Shown in pieces: positions 17,093 through 26,092 of a stretch of DNA of 64,000 bases. Position 1 is the stretch's first letter. Each line of letters begins with the position of its first letter. Source of the DNA: Gandjariella thermophila (lineage in GTDB: Bacteria > Actinomycetota > Actinomycetes > Mycobacteriales > Pseudonocardiaceae). The notes beneath the pieces are model-generated. The model saw only the letters and a list, made by a program, of their open reading frames with translations. It was not told where the DNA came from and did not search any database. The stretch is taken from positions 62,001-126,000 of the forward strand of contig NZ_BJFL01000006.1 in NCBI RefSeq assembly GCF_005405885.1. The letters run 5' to 3'. The position numbers and the translations under genes are program-made.

Positions 17093-17833
17093 ATGACCGC
17101 ACCGGGCTCGGCGACTCCGCAGCAACCGCAGGAGCCGGAGAGACGACCGGCAGACACGACCGCGCCGCCCCCGGGCGGTACGACGACGACGGCGGCGGCC
17201 GAGGCCGAGCGCACCGAGGCTGACCGCGCCGACGCCGCGGCGATCGGCCCACCCGCGCCGCCGGGGTATCCGGTGCAGCTCTACCACCCGAACCCGGAGG
17301 AGCACACCATCACGCCATCGAACCCGGCGCCCTGGTCGCCCCTGGTGCCTCAGGACGACCGGCCCGCTCCGAGACGTTTCACGCAGTTCACCCGGTCACC
17401 GATCGGGCTGGTGCTCGGCCTGGTCGGGGTGGCCGTGGGCGCGGCCTTCACCTACCTGCTCAGCGTGACGCCGGACGCCGCGGGCGGGGCGATGGTGACC
17501 TTCGATCCCGGCCGGACGCTGGTGCTGCTGCGCAATCTGGGCCAGCCGGCGGCGTTCCCCTCCTGGGAGGGGCCGCTGGTCGTGCTGGCGCCGTTCCTGC
17601 CGCTGATCCAGCTCGTGGTGGTGCCGCTGCTCAGCCTGCCCGCCGCGCGGGCCGTGGGCCCGAGGCTGACCAGCCGGGCCCGGCTGATCTGGCTGGCGTT
17701 CTTCCTGCTGGTGACCGGTGGCGGGATCGCGGCAACCGTGCTCGGCGGTCCGGGCCAGCCGCTGTACCTGCTGCACTGGCTGGGCAGCACGCTCGTGGTG
17801 GTCGCGCTCGCCGTTCCGCACCGACCCGACTGA
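17093..17833 (+). CDS. Four-TM membrane protein with Pro/Ala-rich N-terminus
   Basis: The protein has 246 residues; AAGGGGG precedes ATG 17093. The first 100 residues are cytoplasmic, disordered and rich in Pro, Thr and Ala. Four hydrophobic segments follow (starting near SPIGLVLGLVGVAVG, VVLAPFLPLIQLVVVPLL, LIWLAFFLLVTGGG, LLHWLGSTLVVVALAV). No family is recognised. It diverges from phr. Function unknown. Confidence 0.8.
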   Translation: MTAPGSATPQQPQEPERRPADTTAPPPGGTTTTAAAEAERTEADRADAAAIGPPAPPGYPVQLYHPNPEEHTITPSNPAPWSPLVPQDDRPAPRRFTQFTRSPIGLVLGLVGVAVGAAFTYLLSVTPDAAGGAMVTFDPGRTLVLLRNLGQPAAFPSWEGPLVVLAPFLPLIQLVVVPLLSLPAARAVGPRLTSRARLIWLAFFLLVTGGGIAATVLGGPGQPLYLLHWLGSTLVVVALAVPHRPD

Positions 17834-17938
17834 ACGTTTCCGGGACGCTTCCGTTGCCGGCGGCGGCCCCCATCTCCGCCCCGGTGGCTGCGCCCGCACC
17901 ATCGCGAGAGCAGTCCCGGGGCGGTCGTGACTGGCGCG

Positions 17939-19267
<1,329 letters not shown>

Positions 19268-19860
19268 GCAAGTCCCTCTCACGCTCGGACGGGGCCAGTG
19301 CTGATGGCTCGACTCCGACGTGCAGGTCGCAGCCCGTTTCAGACGCGGTTCCGGGGTGACCGCACCGCAGCACCGCCCCGTTGGGGTCCTGTCACTGTCA
19401 CGCTAGTAGCCTGCGCACCCGCCGCGCATCAGTCGTGTTAACCGATTCCGTGAGTTGGGACCGGTATCACATGGTCACCGCGTCCCGGCAATGCCGCCGG
19501 CCCGGTATCGCCCGGCCCCGTCCCGGCCGGCGTTCCCCGGCTTCGGGCCTGGTCGGGGCGGCGCACGCGGCGCGAGGCCGGCCGGTCGCCCGAGGGGGTG
19601 GGCCAGCTCACGGCCGGGCGCGGGCCAGCCGGGTGGTATCCGGCGATACCGGGCGAACCGACAGCACGGCGAACACGGATGACCACCTGATCGGTCCGCA
19701 CCGCTACCTCCACCCGGTCCCGCCCATCACCAGTTGCGACGAACCGGCACTCTGCGTAACACAGATCCACTCCCGCCGGGGAAAGACAAATGAAAAGTGT
19801 TGGCCAATAATTGTTCCCCGGCGGCCGCCACTTTCCTTCCTCGTATACGACGCGGAGGCA
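19268..19860. other. Intergenic region upstream of gltA and a tiny membrane-peptide gene
   Basis: These 593 bp contain no convincing long coding frame. The open frame that runs across it lacks actinobacterial codon bias. It should hold the gltA promoter on the left and an AT-richer stretch (about 19780-19850) likely carrying the promoter of the 25-codon gene on the right. Confidence 0.5.
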
Positions 19861-19938
19861 ATGATGCTGGTAAACCTTCTTGGTCTCGGACTGGTCGTCG
19901 GCCCGGCGTGGTGGCTCTTCTACCACCCGTGGTGGTGA
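19861..19938 (+). CDS. Tiny membrane peptide, 25 residues
   Basis: MMLVNLLGLGLVVGPAWWLF is the start of a 25-residue peptide ending YHPWW. GGAGG sits at 19854-19858, three bases before the ATG, and a perfect 14-bp terminator hairpin begins 15 bp after the stop, so it looks like a stand-alone transcription unit. One hydrophobic helix and an aromatic C-terminus suggest a membrane-embedded peptide. Toxin, regulator of a membrane protein, or morphogenetic role are all possible; no family recognised. Confidence 0.6.
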   Translation: MMLVNLLGLGLVVGPAWWLFYHPWW

Positions 19939-19952
19939 CCGAAGAAGACTCG

Positions 19953-19985
19953 ATGGTGCCCCGCCCATCCAGGGCGGGGCACCAT
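19953..19985 (+). terminator. Strong terminator hairpin after the tiny membrane-peptide gene
   Basis: ATGGTGCCCCGCCC is perfectly repeated in inverse at 19972-19985 with a 5-nt loop. It ends the 25-codon gene and may also block reading from the convergent PfkB kinase gene. Confidence 0.88.
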
Positions 19986-20055
19986 ACGCCAGGCCACAAA
20001 GGCACGCGATTCGAGAACGGCCATTACCCACGAATTGGGTAGGCCCGGATCGCGT

Positions 20056-21021
20056 TTACCGTTCCGTCGCCGCGGGCGCCGCGGCCAGTTCGGCGGCGAA
20101 CGGCGGCTCGGCTCCGGCCCGCGAGCAGGTGACCGCCGCGGCGGCGCAGGCGAAGCCCAGCGCGTCCCGCCAGGCGGCCGCGTCGAGCGCGCGCACGGCG
20201 TCCCGGGCGAGCGCACCGTGCCGGTGCAGCCAGGCCAGCAGGGCGCCCTGCACGGTGTCCCCGGCGCCGATGGTGTCCACCACGTCGACCGGCACCCCGG
20301 GCACCTCGACGACCTCCCCGGCGCCGGTGAGCGCCACCAGCCCGTCCCCGCCCCTGGTCAGCACGATCGCCACCGGCCCGGCCTGCTGCCAGTCGCGCAG
20401 CACGGCCAGCACGTCCGCGCCCGGTGCGGCACCGGCAAGCCAGCGCGCGTCCTCCTCGGATACCTTGAGCAACCCGACATCCGGCAGCCAGGAGGCGAAC
20501 CGCGCCCGGTAGCCGGCCGGGTCGCCGATCAGCACCGGCCGGACGTTCGGGTCCAGCACGGTGAGCAGGCCCCGAGCCGCCTCGCGCCGCAGCACCGCCT
20601 CGTAGACGCTCGCCCCCGGCTCCAGCACCAGGGACAGCGTGCCCAGCGACACCGCCTCGGTGCCGTCCGGCAGCGGGCCGGGATCGGTGACCAGCCGGTC
20701 GGCGGTGCCCTCGACGTGGAACGAGTAGCGCGCCGAGCCGTCCGCGCCCAGCCCGACCACGGCCAGCGTGGTCGGCTCGTCCCCGCGCTGCAGCAGCCGG
20801 ACGTCCACACCGGACGCATGCAGCCGGTCGAGCAGGGCGTCGCCGAAGTGGTCGGTGGAGATCCGGGACAGGAACGCCACCGGGGCGCCCAGCCGGCCCG
20901 CGGCCACCGCCACGTTGTACGGCCCACCACCCAGGCGGGGCAGCAGCGGGCCCAACTCACCGTCCATGGTGGACGGATCGGGCACCAGGTCGACGAGGGC
21001 CTCACCGCCAACGACGATCAT
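20056..21021 (-). CDS. PfkB-family sugar kinase (fructokinase-like)
   Basis: The protein has 321 residues; AAGGGGAT precedes ATG 21021. Motifs are VVGGEALVDLVP at the start, GGGPYNVAVAAGRLG near 30 and the C-terminal signature DTIGAGDTVQGALLAWL near 265, with Asp as catalytic base. It phosphorylates a sugar, most likely fructose, with ATP. Downstream of a TetR gene on the same strand with an 88-bp gap. Confidence 0.88.
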   Translation of the reverse strand: MIVVGGEALVDLVPDPSTMDGELGPLLPRLGGGPYNVAVAAGRLGAPVAFLSRISTDHFGDALLDRLHASGVDVRLLQRGDEPTTLAVVGLGADGSARYSFHVEGTADRLVTDPGPLPDGTEAVSLGTLSLVLEPGASVYEAVLRREAARGLLTVLDPNVRPVLIGDPAGYRARFASWLPDVGLLKVSEEDARWLAGAAPGADVLAVLRDWQQAGPVAIVLTRGGDGLVALTGAGEVVEVPGVPVDVVDTIGAGDTVQGALLAWLHRHGALARDAVRALDAAAWRDALGFACAAAAVTCSRAGAEPPFAAELAAAPAATER

Positions 21022-21109
21022 CCGATCCCCTTTGTCCGTCGGTTCGCGCGCCGTGACGAGCCACGGCTCGCTTTGCTCACTTCGACCACCACGCCTCCCA
21101 CCGGACCGC

Positions 21110-21745
21110 TCAGGATCCCTCCGGAGCCAGGCCGCGCAGCAGCAGTTCGGCCAGCGCGGCGAAGGCGTCCGAGTCTGACACCCCGGTGCGCTCGGCGATC
21201 CGGCCGTCCTGGATGCCTTCGATGGCCAGCCCGACCATCTCCGCCACCAGCGCCGCGTGCACCTCGCGGAACACGCCCTGGCGCACGCCCTCCCGGATGA
21301 AGGACCTGATCCGCTCGGCGGCGGCACGCGCGTTGGCCTCGTAGGTCGCGCGTGCCGGCGGGAACGCGGCGACGTCCGCGATGAACTCGGGTGAGGCCGG
21401 CCGCAGCGCCTCGGCGGCGCTGTCCAGGTAGGCGCCCACCCGCTCGCGCACGTCCGCGATGCCAGCGATGCGCTGCTCGATCCGCGCGGTGGCGCCCTTG
21501 AAGTAGTGGCCGACCACCCGGACGGCGAGTTGCTCCTTGCTCGGCGCGAGCGTGTACAGCGTCGACTTGGAGCAGCGCAGCCGGCTGGCCAACTCGTCCA
21601 GGGTGAGGTGGGCGAAGCCCTCGGCGAGGAACAGCGCCTCCAGGCGGTCGAGCAGTTCCGCCTGCCGCGCGGTCGGCGCAGCCCGGCGCAGCGAGACCCG
21701 GCGTACCGGGCGCACCCGGCTCTGGGAGACGTCGGTGCTGGTCAT
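21110..21745 (-). CDS. TetR-family regulator, divergent from acyl-CoA dehydrogenase
   Basis: The protein has 211 residues from ATG 21745. The DNA-binding domain spans about 28-72 (LTLDELASRLRCSKSTLYTLAPSKEQL). The remaining helices form the ligand pocket (KGATARIEQR onward). It faces an acyl-CoA dehydrogenase gene across 122 bp that hold two GAGAGTAC repeats, so it probably represses fatty-acid or short-acyl catabolism in response to an acyl-CoA. Confidence 0.88.
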   Translation of the reverse strand: MTSTDVSQSRVRPVRRVSLRRAAPTARQAELLDRLEALFLAEGFAHLTLDELASRLRCSKSTLYTLAPSKEQLAVRVVGHYFKGATARIEQRIAGIADVRERVGAYLDSAAEALRPASPEFIADVAAFPPARATYEANARAAAERIRSFIREGVRQGVFREVHAALVAEMVGLAIEGIQDGRIAERTGVSDSDAFAALAELLLRGLAPEGS

Positions 21746-21801
21746 CCCGGAGAGACTGCCATACCCCCCGAGTACCGGCGTTGTGACACGCACCACGTTG
21801 A

Positions 21802-21829
21802 GAGAGTACTCTGGTACGTCCGAGAGTAC
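21802..21829. promoter_or_regulatory. Operator candidate between TetR and acyl-CoA dehydrogenase
   Basis: GAGAGTAC occurs at 21802-21809 and 21822-21829, 20 bp apart and so on the same helix face. GTACTCT (21806-21812) and AGAGTAC (21823-21829) form a perfect 7-bp inverted repeat. It sits 39 bp before the dehydrogenase GTG, a good position for TetR repression. Confidence 0.6.
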
Positions 21830-21867
21830 CGATATCAGTATCGGATCGCGGCCCACCGGAGGACGCC

Positions 21868-23013
21868 GTGCCCGCCCAGCGCCTGTTGCCCAGCACCGAG
21901 GCCGAGGACCTGATCGCCCTGGTCCGGGAGATCGCCCGGGACGAACTCGCGCCGAAGACGGCCGAGGCCGAGGCGCACGAGCGGTTCCCCCGCGAGGTGT
22001 TCCGGCTGCTCGGCAAGAGCGGCCTGCTCGCGCTGCCGTACCCGGAACGCTTCGGCGGCGGGGCGCAGCCCTACGAGGTGTACCTGCAGGCGCTGGAGGA
22101 GATCGCCAGCGCGTGGATGTCGGTGGCGGTCGGCGTCTCGGTGCATGTGATGTCCTGCTACCCGCTGGCCACCTTCGGCACCGACGAGCAGCGCGAGCGG
22201 TGGCTGGCCGACCTGCTCGCCGGGGACCTGCTCGGCGCGTACGCGCTGTCCGAGTCGCACGCCGGCTCGGACGCGGCGGCGCTGGCCACCCGGGCCGTCC
22301 GGGACTCCGACGACTACCTGGTCACCGGTACTAAGGCGTGGACGACGCACGGCGGGGTGGCCGACTTCTACACCGTCATGGTGCGCACCTCCGACGACGG
22401 CGCGCGCGGCATCACCTGCCTGCTGGTCGACGGCGGCACGCCGGGGATCAGTGCGGCACCCCCGGAACGCAAGATGGGGCTCACCGGCTCGGTCACCGCG
22501 CAGGTGCATTTCGACGGCGTGCGGGTGCCGGTGGCCCGGCGGATCGGCGAGGAGGGCGAGGGGTTGAAGATCGCGCTGTCCGCGCTGGACTCCGGCCGGC
22601 TGGGCATCGCCGCGTGCGCGGTGGGGCTGGCCCAGGCCGCGCTGGACGAGGCGGTGGCGTACGCGAGGCAGCGCACCCAGTTCGGCCGGCCGATCATCGA
22701 GTTCCAGGGGCTGGAGTTCCTGCTGGCCGACATGGCCGCCGCGGTGGAGTCGGCGCGGGCCACCTACCTGGAGGCCGCCCGGCGGCGGGACCGTGGGTTG
22801 CCGTTCCGCCGCCAGGCGTCCATCGCCAAGCTGGTCGCCACGGACACCGCGATGCGGGTGACCACGGACGCGGTGCAGGTGCTCGGCGGTGCCGGCTACA
22901 CCCGTGACTTCCCGGTCGAGCGCTATATGCGCGAGGCCAAGGTGCTGCAGATCTTCGAGGGCACCAACCAGATCCAGCGCATGGTCATCGCCCGCGACCT
23001 GCGGAACGGCTGA
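21868..23013 (+). CDS. Acyl-CoA dehydrogenase
   Basis: The protein has 381 residues; GGAGG (21858-21862) precedes GTG 21868. It shows the three-part ACAD fold: helical N-domain, ALSESHAGSDAAAL flavin region, KMGLTGS, and the C-terminal helices with RTQFGRPIIEFQG, QVLGGAGYTRDFPVERYMREAKVLQIFEGTNQIQ. The Glu in IFEGTNQIQ is the usual catalytic base of short/medium-chain enzymes. It oxidises an acyl-CoA at C2-C3 and is probably controlled by the divergent TetR. Confidence 0.94.
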   Translation: MPAQRLLPSTEAEDLIALVREIARDELAPKTAEAEAHERFPREVFRLLGKSGLLALPYPERFGGGAQPYEVYLQALEEIASAWMSVAVGVSVHVMSCYPLATFGTDEQRERWLADLLAGDLLGAYALSESHAGSDAAALATRAVRDSDDYLVTGTKAWTTHGGVADFYTVMVRTSDDGARGITCLLVDGGTPGISAAPPERKMGLTGSVTAQVHFDGVRVPVARRIGEEGEGLKIALSALDSGRLGIAACAVGLAQAALDEAVAYARQRTQFGRPIIEFQGLEFLLADMAAAVESARATYLEAARRRDRGLPFRRQASIAKLVATDTAMRVTTDAVQVLGGAGYTRDFPVERYMREAKVLQIFEGTNQIQRMVIARDLRNG

Positions 23014-23023
23014 TCCCCACCCA

Positions 23024-23086
23024 CCGTTCAGCGGGCTGGATGCGGGTTTGAGGGGCTCGGAAACGCGCGTTCAGCCCGCTGAACGG
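23024..23086. terminator. Bidirectional hairpin between convergent genes
   Basis: CCGTTCAGCGGGCTG (23024-23038) pairs perfectly with 23072-23086 (15 bp) around a 33-nt loop. It lies between the acyl-CoA dehydrogenase and amidohydrolase stops. The arm sequence belongs to the same family as the hairpins at 15556 and 41762. Confidence 0.85.
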
Positions 23087-23090
23087 GGAT

Positions 23091-24305
23091 TCAGTGCTCC
23101 CGGTAGAACGGGTCCTCGACGACGCCCTCGCCGGCGGCCTCGTCGTAGTGGTAGACCTCGCGGCCGCGGACGAACACCCGCAGGGCGCGGCTCATCACGT
23201 CCAGCGGGTCGCCGGACCAGATCACCACGTCCGCGTCCAGGCCCGGCTTCAGCGCGCCGACCCGGTCGTCGATGCCCATGATCTGCGCCGGGTTGACGGT
23301 GATCGACCGCAGCGCGGTGTCCGCGTCCAGGCCCTCCTTGACCGCCAGGGTGGCCTGGTGGACCAGGAAGTTGATGGGCACCACCGGGTGGTCGGTGGTG
23401 ATCGCGATGCGCACGCCGGCGCGCGCCAGGATGCCCGGGTTGCGCAGCGACCGGTGGCGAAGCTCCACTTTGGACCGGTTGGTGAACAGCGGCCCGATGA
23501 TCACCGGAATGCCCTTCTCCGCCAGCAGGTCGGCGAGCAGGTGGCCCTCGGTGCCATGGTTGACGATCAGCCGGTAGCCGAACTCCTCGGCGAGCCGCAC
23601 CGCGGTGGCGATGTCGTCCGCCCGGTGCGAGTGCTGCGACCAGGGCAGTTCCCCGTCCAGCACCCGAACCAGCACCTCCAGCGTGGGGTCCCGGTCGAAC
23701 GGGGTCCCCTCGGCGGCGGCGTGGTCCCGCTTTGCCCGGTAGTCCTGGGCGCGGATGAACGCGTCCCGGATCACCGCGGCCACGCCGAGACGGGTGGACG
23801 GCAGCCTGTCCTTCTCGCCGTACACCCGCTTCGGGTTCTCCCCCAGCGCGCTCTTCACGCTGGCCGGATGTTTGACCACCATCTCGTCGGCGGTGCGGCC
23901 CCAGCACTTCACCGCGACGGTCTGCCCGCCGATCGGGTTGCCCGAGCCGGGTTTGATCACGGCGGTGGTCACCCCGCCGGAGAGCGCGTCGGCGAACCCG
24001 GTCTCCGCCGGGTTGATCCCGTCCAGCGCGCGCAGCCGGGCGCCGTTCGGGTCGGTCATCTCGTTGCCGTCCTTGCCCTCCCAGCCCTCGGCCTCCTCGT
24101 AGACGCCCAGATGGCCGTGCGCCTCGACGAAGCCGGGCAGCACCCACGCGCCCGCCGCGTCCACGACCTGGGCGTCGTCGGGTACGTCGACGTCCGCGTC
24201 CGCGCCGACCGCGGCGATCCTGCCGTCCCTGATCAGCACGATGCCGCCGCCGACGGGTTCGCCGTCGACGGGCACCACGTAGCCACCGGTGATCGCGATA
24301 TCCAT
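23091..24305 (-). CDS. Amidohydrolase, imidazolonepropionase-like
   Basis: The protein has 404 residues. PGFVEAHGHLG (HxH metal site) lies near residue 65, AVKCWG carries a possible bridging Lys, and QHSHRADD, NHGTEGH and TTDHPVVP supply the remaining ligands. The C-terminus VGALKPGLDADVVIWSGDPL is typical of the imidazolonepropionase-related amidohydrolases. It hydrolyses a cyclic amide, possibly a dipeptide-like or hydantoin substrate; specificity unknown. ATG 24305 is 8 nt after TAGCGT and lacks a Shine-Dalgarno, so it is probably leaderless. Confidence 0.88.
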   Translation of the reverse strand: MDIAITGGYVVPVDGEPVGGGIVLIRDGRIAAVGADADVDVPDDAQVVDAAGAWVLPGFVEAHGHLGVYEEAEGWEGKDGNEMTDPNGARLRALDGINPAETGFADALSGGVTTAVIKPGSGNPIGGQTVAVKCWGRTADEMVVKHPASVKSALGENPKRVYGEKDRLPSTRLGVAAVIRDAFIRAQDYRAKRDHAAAEGTPFDRDPTLEVLVRVLDGELPWSQHSHRADDIATAVRLAEEFGYRLIVNHGTEGHLLADLLAEKGIPVIIGPLFTNRSKVELRHRSLRNPGILARAGVRIAITTDHPVVPINFLVHQATLAVKEGLDADTALRSITVNPAQIMGIDDRVGALKPGLDADVVIWSGDPLDVMSRALRVFVRGREVYHYDEAAGEGVVEDPFYREH

Positions 24306-24306
24306 G

Positions 24307-24321
24307 GTTAGCCACGCTAAC
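24307..24321 (-). promoter_or_regulatory. Leaderless promoter with overlapping palindrome
   Basis: GTTAGCCACGCTAAC is a perfect inverted repeat (6-bp arms, 3-nt spacer) directly before the amidohydrolase ATG. It includes the minus-strand TAGCGT box. Any repressor bound here would block RNA polymerase. Confidence 0.5.
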
Positions 24322-24357
24322 GGCCAGTGCGGGCCGGGGAAAGGATCGACTCCCCGC

Positions 24358-25266
24358 TCAGCCCAGCGGCCGGAGCCCCCACCGGCCACTCCACCGCTCG
24401 CCGGGGGTCAGCGTGAGCAGGTCGATCCCGGAGTTCAGCGCGTCCGGCGGGCAGGTCATCGGCTCCACGGCGACGGCGCGGCCGCGGCCGGGGAAGGCGT
24501 CCGGCGTGTACACCTGCACCCAGCGGAAGTCCGGGTCGGCCCACAACTCCACACCGCCGTCCGGCCCGGTGAGCCGGTGGTGCACCACCCCGTCGTCCTC
24601 GGGCAGGCAGCCGCCGAACGGCGTGTCCAGGTTCACCCCGGCCAGCGGCCGCCCGGACCGGAAGTCCAGGTCGGTGCCGTCCACCGGCCGCGCCGGGCCG
24701 GAGGGCACCATCCGGTCCGGGTCCAGGGGCAACACGGTGGACGCGGCCAGCCGTAGCTCGCAGTCGTCCGTGGCGGACCGGCCGGCCCTCGGATACGGGT
24801 GGGTGCCGACGCCGAACGGGACCGCGCGGTCGCCGACGTTCTCCACCGCGTGCGTGACGGTCAGCCCGGCACCGTCGACGGAGTACGTGATCGTGGTGCG
24901 CAGCGGCACCGGCCAACCCGGCGCCGGCTCGACGTCGATCTCCAGGGTGACCGACGAGCCGGTGTGCTCGACCACCCGCCACGGCCGCCTCCGGACCAGG
25001 CCGTGGATCGCGTTGCCGCGGGCGGGTTCGGTGACCTCCAGGTGCTGTGGCTCGCCGTCCAGCGTCCAGCGGGCGCCGGCCACCCGGTTCGGCCACGGCA
25101 CCAGTACGCAGCCCGCGCCCATCGGCGGCGACGCGTCCTCCGGGTAGCTCTCCGCGAACGGCACGCCGTCCACCTCGAACACCCGCAGCCCGGCGCCGAC
25201 CTCGGTCACCACCGCGCGCGCCGAACCGTCCACGATCTCCCGTTGCCGCCCGGTCGGCCCAGTCAC
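24358..25266 (-). CDS. Aldose 1-epimerase family protein
   Basis: The protein has 302 residues from GTG 25266. It follows the galactose mutarotase-like fold: VLVPWPNRVAGARW near 65, GNAIHGLVRRRPW with catalytic His, FGVGTHPYPRAG with the second His, and a C-terminal FRWVQVYTPDAF and VEPMTCPPDALNSG containing the catalytic Glu. It interconverts sugar anomers. TAGAGT lies 7 nt before the start, suggesting a leaderless transcript. It reads into the amidohydrolase on the same strand with a 52-bp gap. Confidence 0.9.
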   Translation of the reverse strand: MTGPTGRQREIVDGSARAVVTEVGAGLRVFEVDGVPFAESYPEDASPPMGAGCVLVPWPNRVAGARWTLDGEPQHLEVTEPARGNAIHGLVRRRPWRVVEHTGSSVTLEIDVEPAPGWPVPLRTTITYSVDGAGLTVTHAVENVGDRAVPFGVGTHPYPRAGRSATDDCELRLAASTVLPLDPDRMVPSGPARPVDGTDLDFRSGRPLAGVNLDTPFGGCLPEDDGVVHHRLTGPDGGVELWADPDFRWVQVYTPDAFPGRGRAVAVEPMTCPPDALNSGIDLLTLTPGERWSGRWGLRPLG

Positions 25267-25273
25267 GCCCGTG

Positions 25274-25279
25274 ACTCTA
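25274..25279 (-). promoter_or_regulatory. Leaderless -10 box for the epimerase
   Basis: Minus-strand TAGAGT is followed by 7 nt and the GTG start at 25266. Confidence 0.5.
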
Positions 25280-25428
25280 GGACCTGGCGGCACAGCCGGC
25301 CGGACACGGCCGGCGGGCGTGGGCCGTGCCGACCGCGGGACGCCTTATCCGGCAGACCCCCACCTGCCGGAGGGCGCCCGCTCCCCCGGTCGGCACGGCC
25401 TCGCCCCCTCCCCTGGACTGTATTCATT

Positions 25429-25522
25429 TGTTGACAGGACGCACGACGATGTAAGCAAAGCCCGGCGGGCACTGTCAATGGCTGTATGCGGTGTGATATC
25501 CAGACAAGGACAACTGTTGACA
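25429..25522. promoter_or_regulatory. Promoter region of EspR-like gene with repeated TGTTGACA
   Basis: TGTTGACA occurs at 25429-25436 and 25515-25522, and TGTCAA (the inverse core) at 25473-25478. The region is AT-richer than its surroundings. These may be autoregulatory sites for the XRE protein or alternative -35 elements. Confidence 0.45.
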
Positions 25523-25543
25523 GCCGGGAGGGGTGGGGGTGGC

Positions 25544-25996
25544 ATGAGCGGATCCGAACGGCGCAGGCGGAGCTTCGCCGAGAAGCTGGGTCACCTGATC
25601 GCCACGGTCCATCCGCCGAACCGGGGCCCGTACAGCTACCGGGAGATCGAGGCGGGCATCAAGGACCACGAGGGGGCGATGACCGCCGGATTCGTCCAGC
25701 AGCTCGCCGCCGGACGGCAGCCCCACCCGCGGATGCACCACATCGAGGCGCTGGCCGACTTCTTCGGCGTACCTCCGGCCTACTTCTTCGACGACGAGGT
25801 GGCCCGCGAGGTCGACGCCCAGATCAGCAGGGTGATCGACTGGCGAAACACCGAGGAGGGCGAGATCGCGCAGCGAATCAGTGCCCTCAGCCCGGAACAC
25901 CGCAACGCGGTCAGCGCCATGGTCGACCACCTCGCCGCCTACCAGGCCCAGCCGCGTGACCGGCGGCGCCGCCGCAAGCCCGCCAGCGGGACGTGA
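25544..25996 (+). CDS. XRE-family DNA-binding protein, EspR-like
   Basis: The protein has 150 residues; GGAGGGG precedes ATG 25544. The layout resembles M. tuberculosis EspR as recalled: FAEKLGHLIATVHPPNRGPY, an insertion and then a helix-turn-helix (GFVQQLAAGRQPHPRMHHIEALADFFGVPPAYFFDDE), followed by a dimerisation helix pair and a basic tail DRRRRRKPAS. EspR-type proteins are nucleoid-associated regulators of cell-wall and ESX genes. The next gene starts 97 bp downstream on the same strand and encodes a large membrane protein, a common pairing with MAB_1171c proteins. Confidence 0.82.
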   Translation: MSGSERRRRSFAEKLGHLIATVHPPNRGPYSYREIEAGIKDHEGAMTAGFVQQLAAGRQPHPRMHHIEALADFFGVPPAYFFDDEVAREVDAQISRVIDWRNTEEGEIAQRISALSPEHRNAVSAMVDHLAAYQAQPRDRRRRRKPASGT

Positions 25997-26092
25997 GACC
26001 GTGCTCGCCGCGATCGGGTGGGTTCCGGGAACAGGCCCACGGTGCCGGCGGTTGGTACTTCCGACGGTTCTGGTTGAGCTGGGCGAGGGTGG

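Noticed and set aside
19381-19860. Long plus-strand open frame continuing into the 25-codon gene
   Set aside because: Arg/Ser/Pro-rich, no ribosome site, composition of a GC-rich chance frame. Only the end has a start with GGAGG.
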